Of a DNA stretch of 44,237 bases, positions 26,436 through 35,318 are shown one piece after another. Where the stretch lies: assembly GCA_017474125.1 (NCBI GenBank), contig JAFVIF010000051.1, forward strand, positions 1 through 44,237. Direction: 5' to 3'. The translations under genes were made by a program, and so were the position numbers. The notes under the pieces are model-generated. The model was given only the letters and a program-made list of their open reading frames with translations, was not told where the DNA came from and ran no database searches. This stretch comes from Clostridia bacterium. GTDB lineage: Bacteria > Bacillota > Clostridia > Oscillospirales > Acutalibacteraceae. The number at the start of each line of letters is the position of its first letter. Position 1 is the stretch's first letter.

Positions 26436-27497
26436 ATGTTTACTAACGACCTTACTGTGAAAATAAAACTTAAGGATATTGCTATAGGCGGCGGTGCGCC
26501 CGTAACGGTGCAGTCTATGCTCAGCGTGCCCTCAACCGATATTGAGGGTAACGTGCGTCAGGCAAAGGCGCTGGCGCAGGCGGGCTGTGAAATAATAAGG
26601 GTTGCTATACCGGATATGGCGGCGGTATCCCTTATTCCTGCCATTAAGGAGCAGGTTCAGGTTCCCCTTGTTGCCGATATTCATTTTGACTATAAGCTTG
26701 CTCTCGAAAGCGTGGCCGCAGGTATTGACAAAATAAGAATAAACCCCGGTAACATAGGTGACTATGATAGAGTAAAGGCTGTAGCGAATGCCTGCAGTAA
26801 CGCAGGCGTTCCCATAAGAATAGGAGTAAATTCGGGCTCTCTCGAAAAGGATATATTGGCAAAATACGGCGCACCTACCCCCGAAGCAATGGTTGAAAGC
26901 GGACTTTATCATATTTCTCTTTTGGAAAAATTTGATTTTGACCAAATCGTATTATCTTTAAAATCATCTGATACGCAGAATATGTATAAGGCTTATTCTC
27001 TCGCGGCTGAAAAATGCAGATATCCCTTGCATTTAGGCGTTACCGAGGCCGGTACGCTCCGTATGGGTATTATACGCTCGGCGGCAGGAATTGGCGGACT
27101 TTTACTTAGGGGCATAGGCGGTACCATACGAGTATCCTTGACCGATGATCCCATTAACGAGGTGTATGCCGCCAAGGACCTTTTGAAGGGTATAGGAATG
27201 AGAACTGACGGTGTTCGCTTTGTTTCCTGTCCCACCTGCGGAAGAACGAGAGTGAATCTTATTGCCTTGGCCAAAGAGGCCGAGGAAAGACTGAAAAACG
27301 TAAATAAGAATTTAACCGTAGCAGTTATGGGCTGTGTGGTAAACGGCCCCGGTGAAGCAAGAGAAGCCGACCTTGGTATTGCTTGCGGAGTAGGCTGCGG
27401 TGTGTTATTTAAAAAGGGTAAGGTAATCAGTGAAAAAATCAGCGAGGATAAGCTGATTGATGCCTTAGAAGCAGAAATTAAAAAATATGAAGGGTGA
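26436..27497 (+). CDS. ispG: 4-hydroxy-3-methylbut-2-enyl diphosphate synthase
   Basis: 353 residues, 12 bp after rseP. The TIM-barrel part has VTVQSMLSVPSTD and KIRINPGNIG. The C-terminal part has the [4Fe-4S] ligands C265, C268 (CPTCGRT) and C300, with E307 in VVNGPGEA supplying the fourth contact in this family. It converts MEcPP to HMBPP, the next-to-last MEP step, using flavodoxin or ferredoxin electrons. Length matches the short bacterial form with no insert domain. Confidence 0.96.
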   Translation: MFTNDLTVKIKLKDIAIGGGAPVTVQSMLSVPSTDIEGNVRQAKALAQAGCEIIRVAIPDMAAVSLIPAIKEQVQVPLVADIHFDYKLALESVAAGIDKIRINPGNIGDYDRVKAVANACSNAGVPIRIGVNSGSLEKDILAKYGAPTPEAMVESGLYHISLLEKFDFDQIVLSLKSSDTQNMYKAYSLAAEKCRYPLHLGVTEAGTLRMGIIRSAAGIGGLLLRGIGGTIRVSLTDDPINEVYAAKDLLKGIGMRTDGVRFVSCPTCGRTRVNLIALAKEAEERLKNVNKNLTVAVMGCVVNGPGEAREADLGIACGVGCGVLFKKGKVISEKISEDKLIDALEAEIKKYEG

Positions 27498-27501
27498 GTA
27501 A

Positions 27502-30500
27502 ATGGCTACCAAGTTTTCCGCTGTTTTCGGCGGATTTTTAGGCAGACGAACTGCTGTTTTCGGCGACTTAGATATGACTAAGTGCAATTTAGATATGGAA
27601 AAACGCAGTCTTGAAATAGAATTATACAGCGATAAATACATACGAAAAGAAAAAAAAGACGAGCTTACCGCAACGCTTAAAAGCGCTCTTAAAACCTCTT
27701 CCTTTTCATTGGTTGTAAACTATTCTCCCGAATGCTTTTGCAGGGAGGCTTGTATTGATATATGTGAACAGCTTCGTCAGGAAAATGCCGCGCTTAACGG
27801 CTTTTTTAATAAGGCGGAGTACATTTTGAACGGCGATAATTTAGAAATTAAATTGCAGTTTGGCGGAATTGAAATAATTAATAACGTTGGCTTTGAGAAA
27901 AAGTTTTGCGATAAGGTGTTCAGTATTTTCGGCAAAAGGCTTACTGTCACATTTTCGGGCAACACCGATAACGTAGAAATCGTTCTTCCCGAGGACGACT
28001 ATTCAAGCGTGCCTCTGCCCGAGCCTCCTGCCGAGGAGGCTTCCGTATTGAATGCGGCACCTGCGGTTATGGAAAGAAAAATTGAAACCATTCCCGTTTC
28101 AAGCGACGGTCTTCCCGAATTTTTATACGACGTTGAGCTTTTCTACGGCAAAGCCCTCAATAAGGATTTTGTCAGAATGCTTGATATTATCCCCCCTGCA
28201 GAAGGCAAAAAGCCTATTTGCGGCTGGGGAGAGGTTTTCGCCTTTGAAACCAAGGAAATAACCACGAAACGCGGAACAAAGGCTATTATAGTAACCTTCT
28301 GTCTCAGCGATAAAACCAATTCGATTTACTGTAAAATGTTTATGGCTCCCGAGGAAATGGAGCTTATAAAGCCCGTTAAGGACGGCAATATTATTGTGTT
28401 TAACGGTAATTATTCCCTTGACAAATTTACGGGTAATTACGTTTTGGAGCCTAAGGTTATGGCTACGGCTAAAATGAAGGAAGAAACCGACGATGCCGAA
28501 ACTAAGCGAGTTGAGCTTCATTGCCATACCAATATGTCCACCAAGGATGCTGTTTCTCCTGCAGGTACCCTTATCAACCGTGCCTTTAAGTGGGGGCATA
28601 AGGCTATTGCCATTACCGACCACGGTGTAGTACAGTCTTACCCCGCAATAGCCGAAGCAGTAGGCGGTATTCGTAAAAAGGGTGGCGAGTTCAAGGCAAT
28701 TTACGGTGTAGAGGCCTATTTTGTTGACGATACAAAGGGTGAAACCGATATTACTAAGCTGAAAAGCTACCATCAAATTATTCTCGTTAAGGATTTAATA
28801 GGGCTTAAAAATCTTTATATGCTTGTGTCAAAGGCTCACGTAGAGGATTTTTATAAGCGCCCAATTACACGAAAAAGCGAAATATTAAAGCACAGAGAAG
28901 GCCTTATTATAGGCAGTGCCTGCGAAGCGGGCGATTTATACGATGCTATTGTGCGAGGACAGAGCGATGAAGAACTAATCGAAATAGCAAGGTTTTACGA
29001 TTATCTTGAAATTCAGCCTCTCGGCAATAACGAATTTATGGTTAGAAAATCGGCAGAGCCCGAAAAAATCAATAAGAAAACGGGCGAGCCTATTGTGAAT
29101 ATCCACAAGCATGTAACAAGCTTGGAAGTAATTATGGATATGAACCGCAAGGTGGTTCAGATTGCCGATAAGCTGGGACTGCCCGTAGTTGCAACGGGTG
29201 ACGTTCACTTTGCCGCTAAGGAGGACGTAATTCTACGTAAAATTCTTATGGCGGCGCAGGGGTATGAGGATTTTGATAATCAAGCTCCTCTTTATTTAAA
29301 AACCACTAACGAAATGCTCAGTGATTTTGCTTATTTTGGCGAGCGCGCCAAGGAATTTGTTATTGATAACCCCAACAAAATAGCCGATATGGTAAGCGCC
29401 GACGTTGTGCCTGTTCCTCCCGGAAACTATCCTCCCGTTATTGAGGGCAGTGACGATGAGCTGAGAAGAATTTGCTGGGAAAGGGCAAATTCAATGTACT
29501 GCTATAAGGGTCAGGTGCCCGAAATAGTTGAAAAGCGCCTTAATAAGGAGCTTAACAGTATTATTAATAACGGCTTCTCAATAATGTACATTTCGGCACA
29601 AAAGCTTGTTTCCTACAGCGAACAGCACGGATATTTGGTAGGCTCCCGTGGTTCGGTAGGCTCCTCCTTTGTAGCTACTATGGCAGGTATATCCGAGGTT
29701 AACCCTTTGGCTCCCCATTATTATTGCCCAAAATGTAAATGGAGCGAATTTTTCAGCAGTGCCGTTGTAGGCTCGGGCTTTGACCTGCCCGAAAAGAATT
29801 GTCCCGATTGCGGTACTCCTCTAAAGCGTGACGGTCACGATATCCCCTTTGAAACCTTCTTGGGCTTTAAGGGTGATAAGGTGCCTGATATTGACCTTAA
29901 CTTCTCCGATGAATACCAAAGTGAGGTTCAAAAATATACTGAAACCCTTTTCGGCAAGGAAAACGTTTTTAAGGCGGGCACTATTTCTACCATTGCCGAA
30001 AAAACCGCCTTCGGTTACGTTAAGGCGTATTGCGAGCGAAAGGGTATAACCCTTAGTCAGGCTGAAATGGAGCGCCTTGCAAGGGCTGTTGAAAACTCTA
30101 AAATAAAGGCTACCTCGGGTCAGCACCCTGCGGGTATGATTGTTGTTCCAAGGGATAAAACCATTTACGATTTTTGTCCCATTCAGCATCCTGCCGATGA
30201 CCCAAAATCCGATATTTTAACCACCCACTTTGATTTCCATTCCATTCACGATACAATACTTAAGCTGGACGAGCTTGGACACGTTGTTCCTACCACCTAT
30301 AAATATTTGGAGGAATATACGGGAATAAGCGTTAATGACGTTTCGATGTCCGACCCCAAAATTTACAGCCTGTTCGTTTCTACCGAAGCCTTGGGTGTTA
30401 CTCCCGAGCAGATTGAATCCGATACGGGAACCTTTTGTATACCCGAGTTCGGTACCGCCTTTGTTCGCGGAATGCTTATGGACTGTAAACCTAAGAACTT

Positions 30501-31335
30501 TGCCGATTTATTGCAGATTTCGGGACTTTCTCACGGTACTGACGTTTGGCTCGGTAACGCAAAAGACCTTATCGACCAAGGCATTTGTACCATTTCCAAC
30601 GTTATCGGTACCCGTGATAACATAATGGTTTACCTTATTAATCAGGGTATGGACGAGGGACGAGCCTTCAAAATCACCGAAACGGTACGTAAGGGACTTG
30701 TTGCAAAGGGTAAGGTTACTAAAGAGGATTGGGAAAAAATGGAGGACGATATGCGTGCCGTTAACGTGCCCGAATGGTATATCGGCTCCTGTAAAAAAAT
30801 TAAGTATATGTTCCCTAAGGCCCATGCCGCCGCTTACGTTATTTCAGCGTTGCGCCTTTGCTGGTATAAGGTGTACAAGCCCCTTGAATTTTATTGCGCC
30901 TACTTTACTGCACGTCCCGAGGACGTAGATGCGCCAATTATTATGAAGGGTCATGCTGCAGTTAAAAATTATATTCGCGAAACGAAGGAAAAGGGCAAGG
31001 AGGCAAGCAAAAAGGAGCTTGACGTGCTTGATAATATGTACATATTTAACGAGCTTATGGCCCGCGGTATAAAGGTGCTTCCTATCGACCTTAATAAATC
31101 TCACGCCGTTAAATTCGTTCCCGAGGAGGGCGGTATGCGCTTGCCCTTCGGCTCAATTTCGGGTATGGGTGATAAGGCAGCCTGGGACGTATACGAAACT
31201 GCACAAAAGGGCGGCTTTGTATCGGTAGAGGATTTCCAAATTGAATCGGGAGTTTCTAAGGCAATAGTTCAGTCCCTTGTTGATTTAGGCGTAATGAAGG
31301 ACCTTCCCGAAACCAATCAAATGTCTATGTTTTAA
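27502..31335 (+). CDS. polC: DNA polymerase III PolC-type alpha subunit lacking the exonuclease insert
   Basis: 1277 residues; typical PolC is about 1430-1450. Order: N-terminal domains (1-200), OB fold (about 235-325), PHP domain (from 335), polymerase palm and fingers, Cys4 zinc element (YYCPKC, NCPDCG), catalytic Asp pair PDIDL (D796, D798), C-terminal helix-hairpin regions. PHP metal residues look intact: H340 and H342 (ELHCHTNMS), D373 and H374 (ITDHG), E404, GDVHF. In normal PolC a DnaQ-like 3'-5' exonuclease of about 160-200 residues is inserted in PHP after the VEAYFVDD segment. Here residues 404-424 pass directly to SYHQIILV and its Asp/Glu motifs are absent everywhere. There is no frameshift, so this looks like a stable form. 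End of the housekeeping operon. Confidence 0.95.
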   Translation: MATKFSAVFGGFLGRRTAVFGDLDMTKCNLDMEKRSLEIELYSDKYIRKEKKDELTATLKSALKTSSFSLVVNYSPECFCREACIDICEQLRQENAALNGFFNKAEYILNGDNLEIKLQFGGIEIINNVGFEKKFCDKVFSIFGKRLTVTFSGNTDNVEIVLPEDDYSSVPLPEPPAEEASVLNAAPAVMERKIETIPVSSDGLPEFLYDVELFYGKALNKDFVRMLDIIPPAEGKKPICGWGEVFAFETKEITTKRGTKAIIVTFCLSDKTNSIYCKMFMAPEEMELIKPVKDGNIIVFNGNYSLDKFTGNYVLEPKVMATAKMKEETDDAETKRVELHCHTNMSTKDAVSPAGTLINRAFKWGHKAIAITDHGVVQSYPAIAEAVGGIRKKGGEFKAIYGVEAYFVDDTKGETDITKLKSYHQIILVKDLIGLKNLYMLVSKAHVEDFYKRPITRKSEILKHREGLIIGSACEAGDLYDAIVRGQSDEELIEIARFYDYLEIQPLGNNEFMVRKSAEPEKINKKTGEPIVNIHKHVTSLEVIMDMNRKVVQIADKLGLPVVATGDVHFAAKEDVILRKILMAAQGYEDFDNQAPLYLKTTNEMLSDFAYFGERAKEFVIDNPNKIADMVSADVVPVPPGNYPPVIEGSDDELRRICWERANSMYCYKGQVPEIVEKRLNKELNSIINNGFSIMYISAQKLVSYSEQHGYLVGSRGSVGSSFVATMAGISEVNPLAPHYYCPKCKWSEFFSSAVVGSGFDLPEKNCPDCGTPLKRDGHDIPFETFLGFKGDKVPDIDLNFSDEYQSEVQKYTETLFGKENVFKAGTISTIAEKTAFGYVKAYCERKGITLSQAEMERLARAVENSKIKATSGQHPAGMIVVPRDKTIYDFCPIQHPADDPKSDILTTHFDFHSIHDTILKLDELGHVVPTTYKYLEEYTGISVNDVSMSDPKIYSLFVSTEALGVTPEQIESDTGTFCIPEFGTAFVRGMLMDCKPKNFADLLQISGLSHGTDVWLGNAKDLIDQGICTISNVIGTRDNIMVYLINQGMDEGRAFKITETVRKGLVAKGKVTKEDWEKMEDDMRAVNVPEWYIGSCKKIKYMFPKAHAAAYVISALRLCWYKVYKPLEFYCAYFTARPEDVDAPIIMKGHAAVKNYIRETKEKGKEASKKELDVLDNMYIFNELMARGIKVLPIDLNKSHAVKFVPEEGGMRLPFGSISGMGDKAAWDVYETAQKGGFVSVEDFQIESGVSKAIVQSLVDLGVMKDLPETNQMSMF

Positions 31336-31363
31336 ATAACTTTTTGATAAGGATGGTGCTGAT

Positions 31364-33931
31364 ATGAAAAAGGCTTTGGCTTTTATCGTATGTATGGCTC
31401 TTATTATTTCGACTTTACCCCTTGGCATATTAAGTGTTTCTGCCGAAACACAAGGCTACTATACCTATACCGTTGCGGATAACAAAGCAACCATTACCGC
31501 CGTTGATAAGGCTATTAACGGCGATATTATCATACCTAAAGCCTTAGGCGGCTGTACTGTAACAAAAATAGGAAGCTATGCCTTTAAGGATTGCACAGGC
31601 ATTACAGGGGTAACCTTTTCCGCAGAGGTTAAAGAGGTGCTTAACGGCGCCTTTGAGGGCTGTACCAATATAACTAAGGTTGTTACTGACGATATAGCAA
31701 CGTGGTGCCAAACATATTTTGACAATCCCACTGCAAACCCTCTTTATTATGCTAAAAAGCTTTATTTAAACGGCACAGAGGTTGTTGATTTGGTCGTTCC
31801 CGAAAGCGTATACTATATAGAGCTTTACGCCTTTTGCGGCTGTGAGTCATTGCGTAGTATAACCCTGCCTCAAAACGGCTTGGAAGGTATCAGAAACGGT
31901 GCTTTTCAAAACTGTATTTGCCTTGAAGAAATTGCCTTTGGCAGTAGTGTTAAGGCAATTTACCAAGATGCGTTTAATAACTGTCCAAACCTTAAAAAAG
32001 TGAATATTACCGATATGGCTAATTGGTGCACTATAGATTTTGAGGACGAAAGCGCTAATCCGCTTTTCGGCGGCGCCGACCTTTATTTAAACGGCACGCT
32101 TACTAACGATTTGGTGATTCCGAAGGGTGTTACTGTTATAGGAGACTATGCGTTTTATAACTGTAAATCTATTAAAAGCGTGACTGTAGCGGATGGCGTA
32201 GAAGCAGTAGGAAATTTTGCCTTTTCGGGATGTGATTTTCTTGAAAAGGTGAATTTGCCAAATTCTTTAACAGGTGTTTCTGCCTGTATGTTTGAAAACT
32301 GTACCGCATTAAAAAGTATTGCTCTGCCCGAGGGTGTTAAAAGCATTGGCGGCTATGCCTTTGAGGGTTGTGTTTCTCTTGAAAAAATCACCTTGCCGAG
32401 CAGCTTAAAGACTATTGGAAATTACGCTTTTGACGGCTGTGAGGCTTTAACGGGTGTTTATATAAACGACGTTGCGGCTTGGTGCGGTCTTGAATTTGCA
32501 AATAATAAAGCTAACCCGCTGAGAACAGCGAAAAATTTATATTTGTACAATGAGCTTGTAACCGAGCTTAATATTCCGAGCGGTGTTTCCGAAATCAAAA
32601 AGAATACCTTTAATTTCTGTACGTCTTTAGAAAAGGTGACTCTATCCGATACTGTTACAAGGATAGATGATTTTGCTTTTGCATACTGTACTTCGCTAAA
32701 GGAAATTACACTTTCCGATTCTTTAAAAACTATAGGCGATTACGCTTTTTGCGATTGCGCCGCTATTACCAAAATAAATATTCCAAGCAGTTTGGAAAAG
32801 GTTGAAAGCAACGCCTTTTGCGGCTGTTACGGTTTAAAGGGTGTTTATATAACCAATATTGCGGCTTGGTGTAATATTGAATTCGACAGCTTTAATGATA
32901 TTACCACAAATCCTGTTGCCACAGGAGCAAAGCTTTATTTAAATAATGAGCTTATAACCGATTTGGTTATACCCGAGGGCGTTACAAAAATCGGCAGAAT
33001 TGCATTTGATGGCTGTACAGATATTAAAAGCGTGGATATTCCCGATACCGTTGAAAAAATCGGAGAAAACGCTTTTAGAAATACCGCTTGGCTTGAAGGT
33101 CAGCCCAACGGACTTGTTTATGCGGGAAAGGTAGCTTACACCTGCAAGGGCGATGAACCCGAAGCGGTTGTTTTGAAAAATGATACCACCGGTATTGCCG
33201 ATCGTGCATTTAGCGGATGGTATAACATAAAAAATATTGATATCCCCGATAGCGTAAAATATATAGGAAAATTTGCGTTTTCATCCCAAAGCAAGCTTGA
33301 GCATATAGATATCGGCGACAGCGTTACCGAAATAGACGAATACGCCTTTGCTTGGTGCGATTCACTTGCTTCGGTAAATATGGGTAGCAGTTTAAAGCAA
33401 GTAGGTAGCCATGCTTTTTACGGATGCGGCAATATTAAGAAATTAGTTATCCCGAACACTCTGGAAAGCGTAGGAAGAGGAGCCTTTAACGGGGTTAATG
33501 CTTTAGAAAAGGTTTATTATAGGGGAAGCTTACTCAATTCGTATAATATTGTAATAGCTTCCGAAAACAATTCACTTAAAAATGCTGCTTGGGTTTATGA
33601 TGCCTGTATATTTGCTGAAGAACATACCTACAGCGGTGTATGTGATACCGATTGTAACCTTTGTGGCTTAATTCGAGAAGCACCCGACCACGAATTCGGT
33701 GAGAACGGTGTGTGTGAAGGCTGTGGCTATAAAGCGTATAAATTAGGTGACGTTAACGATGACGAAAAGGTTGACACTACCGACCTTGCCGTTTTAAAGC
33801 TTAATTTGGCAGGATTAGGCGAGCTAAATGAAAAGGGAAAGCTTGGTGCTGATTTAAACAAAGACGGCAACGTAGATACTACCGATTTAGCAACCCTAAA
33901 GCTATTGCTTGCAGGTGTTATCAAGCTTTAA
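31364..33931 (+). CDS. Secreted BspA-like leucine-rich repeat protein with C-terminal dockerin
   Basis: 855 residues with AAGGATGG before ATG and an N-terminal signal peptide ending near SVSAE. Most of the protein is LRR_5/BspA-type repeats (pattern xxIGxYAFxxCxxLxxIxLPxSL). These are interrupted four times by a module of about 40 residues beginning AxWC and containing NP and LYLNxxxVxxLxIP, at W114, W221, W373 and W502. A Cys-rich stretch CDTDCNLCG...CEGCGYK precedes a type I dockerin with both calcium loops (DVNDDEKVDTTDL at about 796 and DLNKDGNVDTTDL). The dockerin suggests docking to a cohesin scaffold; LRR-BspA proteins often mediate adhesion. It lies only 28 bp after polC and may be read from that operon. 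Confidence 0.88.
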   Translation: MKKALAFIVCMALIISTLPLGILSVSAETQGYYTYTVADNKATITAVDKAINGDIIIPKALGGCTVTKIGSYAFKDCTGITGVTFSAEVKEVLNGAFEGCTNITKVVTDDIATWCQTYFDNPTANPLYYAKKLYLNGTEVVDLVVPESVYYIELYAFCGCESLRSITLPQNGLEGIRNGAFQNCICLEEIAFGSSVKAIYQDAFNNCPNLKKVNITDMANWCTIDFEDESANPLFGGADLYLNGTLTNDLVIPKGVTVIGDYAFYNCKSIKSVTVADGVEAVGNFAFSGCDFLEKVNLPNSLTGVSACMFENCTALKSIALPEGVKSIGGYAFEGCVSLEKITLPSSLKTIGNYAFDGCEALTGVYINDVAAWCGLEFANNKANPLRTAKNLYLYNELVTELNIPSGVSEIKKNTFNFCTSLEKVTLSDTVTRIDDFAFAYCTSLKEITLSDSLKTIGDYAFCDCAAITKINIPSSLEKVESNAFCGCYGLKGVYITNIAAWCNIEFDSFNDITTNPVATGAKLYLNNELITDLVIPEGVTKIGRIAFDGCTDIKSVDIPDTVEKIGENAFRNTAWLEGQPNGLVYAGKVAYTCKGDEPEAVVLKNDTTGIADRAFSGWYNIKNIDIPDSVKYIGKFAFSSQSKLEHIDIGDSVTEIDEYAFAWCDSLASVNMGSSLKQVGSHAFYGCGNIKKLVIPNTLESVGRGAFNGVNALEKVYYRGSLLNSYNIVIASENNSLKNAAWVYDACIFAEEHTYSGVCDTDCNLCGLIREAPDHEFGENGVCEGCGYKAYKLGDVNDDEKVDTTDLAVLKLNLAGLGELNEKGKLGADLNKDGNVDTTDLATLKLLLAGVIKL

Positions 33932-33944
33932 TTTTAAACATAGA

Positions 33945-33986
33945 AACGAGCTCAACGGAACTTTCCGACTGAGCTCGTTATTTTAT
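33945..33986 (+). terminator. Terminator after the LRR-dockerin gene
   Basis: Stem AACGAGCTCA (33945-33954) with TGAGCTCGTT (33970-33979), an inner CGGAA/TTCCG pairing in the loop, and an ATTTTAT tail. It closes the pyrH-polC-LRR unit. Confidence 0.8.
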
Positions 33987-33999
33987 AATTAAAAAAAGG

Positions 34000-34028
34000 T
34001 TGCAATTTTGTAACCTTTTTGTTATAAT
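34000..34028 (+). promoter_or_regulatory. Promoter of the M23 peptidase gene
   Basis: TTGCAA (34000-34005), a 17-bp spacer and TATAAT (34023-34028). Two related 18-bp imperfect palindromes of the form GGTWRCAAWTTTGTAACC overlap it, at 33999-34015 and at 34034-34051, one on the -35 box and one at the transcription start. Confidence 0.7.
34009..34025 (+). promoter_or_regulatory. WalR (YycF)-like binding box
   Basis: TGTAAC (34009-34014), five bases, then TGTTAT (34020-34025) fits the WalR consensus TGTWAH-N5-TGTWAH exactly. It lies between -35 and -10 and overlaps the -10, which would suit repression. The downstream gene is a cell-wall hydrolase, the usual class of WalR target. An overlapping palindrome offers a competing explanation. 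Confidence 0.45.
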
Positions 34029-34073
34029 ACAAAGGTAACAAATTTGTAACCATTTTTGAAAGGTGATTAAACA

Positions 34074-35282
34074 GTGAATAAAGAAGCGTTTAAGCGCCTG
34101 CTGAAAATAGCAGGGAAAGCACTAAATAAATCTAAATTCGTAGTATTCGCCCTTATTTTAATATTCGGTCTTGTCGGTACTTCTCTTTATTCGGGCGTGA
34201 CCCTTGCGTATGCCGTTGAATATAACGGTGACGTTATAGGACAAATCAGAGATAAGGCGGATTATGATACGGCTGTAGACATTGCAGACGATATGGTTGA
34301 AACGGTTGACTTTGAGCGTTATGCTCATACTCCCGAATTTCACGTTACCTTGACGGTTGAAAAGAGTCTTGCTACTCCCGATGCCGTAGCGGTAAGCCTT
34401 ATTGAAAAAACCAAGGATATTTTAATGGGCACCGACGTTTACATTAACGGTCGCTTGGTGGCCTGTGTCGATGCTAACAATAAGGTTAGAGAATTTATTG
34501 ATTCCTATCTTTCGGGCTATATGGAGGGTGAGGATATCGTTTCCTCCTTTGTTGCTCCCGTAGAATGTGTTGATAACTATTATCATAAAAGCGCTTTTAC
34601 CTCTTTTGATGCTTTAAAGGAGCAGCTTTTAGTCCTTGACGTGCAATCGGTTAAAACCGTTCGCACCGAGGTAAAGGTTCCCTTTGAAACCAAAAAGCGC
34701 CGAGATGACAGCCTTAGAATGGGTGTTCAAAAAACACAGAGTGAGGGTATTGACGGCATAAGCAACGACGTAAGCAACATAATAATGCTTAACGGCAAGG
34801 AGATTAAAACCGAATACGTTGGCCGCGAGGTTGTAGTCGAGCCTGTTAGTAAGGTTGTGCTTGTGGGTAACAAGGGCGCCGCTATTAAAGCCGCTTGGAT
34901 AGACGAGCTTGACCTTATATGGCCTCTTGACAGAGTAAAAGGACAGTACGTTTCCTCCTATTGGGGCGACGGCAGAAATCATAAGGGTATTGATATTGCT
35001 TCATCCTTTGAAACCGAAATATATGCTGCTCAGGGCGGAAAGGTTATTACCGCCGAATACAGCGACGGCTACGGCTATTACGTTGTTATTGAGCACAACG
35101 ACGAGTATAAAACCCTTTACGGGCACGCAAGCTGTCTTTTTGTAAGCGAGGGCGACTTTGTAGAGCAGGGCGAGCTTATCGCCTACGTTGGTTCAACGGG
35201 TATGTCTACGGGAAATCATTTGCATTTTGAGGTTATACGAAAAGGCAAAAAGATTGATGCCGGCCCATTTATCGGATTATAA
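34074..35282 (+). CDS. Membrane-anchored M23 (LytM-type) peptidoglycan endopeptidase
   Basis: 402 residues from GTG 34074 with AAAGGTGA 7 bp upstream. One N-terminal membrane segment (about 23-45) anchors an extracellular protein. The middle contains repeated alpha/beta segments and a G5-like domain (about 190-265, TEVKVPFETKKRRD to EPVSKVVLVG). The C-terminal M23 domain has HKGID (H303, D307) and NHLHFEV (H382, H384), the zinc and catalytic residues of lysostaphin-type enzymes. It probably cuts peptide cross-links during wall growth. Own promoter and terminator, so a single-gene unit. Confidence 0.92.
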   Translation: MNKEAFKRLLKIAGKALNKSKFVVFALILIFGLVGTSLYSGVTLAYAVEYNGDVIGQIRDKADYDTAVDIADDMVETVDFERYAHTPEFHVTLTVEKSLATPDAVAVSLIEKTKDILMGTDVYINGRLVACVDANNKVREFIDSYLSGYMEGEDIVSSFVAPVECVDNYYHKSAFTSFDALKEQLLVLDVQSVKTVRTEVKVPFETKKRRDDSLRMGVQKTQSEGIDGISNDVSNIIMLNGKEIKTEYVGREVVVEPVSKVVLVGNKGAAIKAAWIDELDLIWPLDRVKGQYVSSYWGDGRNHKGIDIASSFETEIYAAQGGKVITAEYSDGYGYYVVIEHNDEYKTLYGHASCLFVSEGDFVEQGELIAYVGSTGMSTGNHLHFEVIRKGKKIDAGPFIGL

Positions 35283-35318
35283 AAAAATAAACCTTCCGAC
35301 AGGAAGGTTTATTTTTTT
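35281..35318. terminator. Shared bidirectional terminator between convergent genes
   Basis: Long stem with A-rich start and ACCTTCC (35291-35297), loop GACA, and GGAAGGT continuing into a T-run up to 35318. The flanking A and T tracts allow it to stop transcripts from both directions, and the two flanking stop codons sit at its edges. Confidence 0.85.

Noticed and set aside
28200..28262. FETK segment in PolC as a remnant exonuclease ExoI motif
   Set aside because: It lies in the OB-fold region before PHP, lacks the DxE spacing and the partner Asp motifs, so it is not the proofreading domain.
28123..28776. 217-codon open frame on the - strand within polC
   Set aside because: It lies opposite the OB/PHP part of PolC, which is strongly supported. 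Its composition is typical of a codon-bias shadow.
31600..33500. DNA tandem repeats in the LRR gene
   Set aside because: The repetition is at protein level with diverged codons. It reflects LRR domain structure rather than a DNA repeat element or CRISPR.
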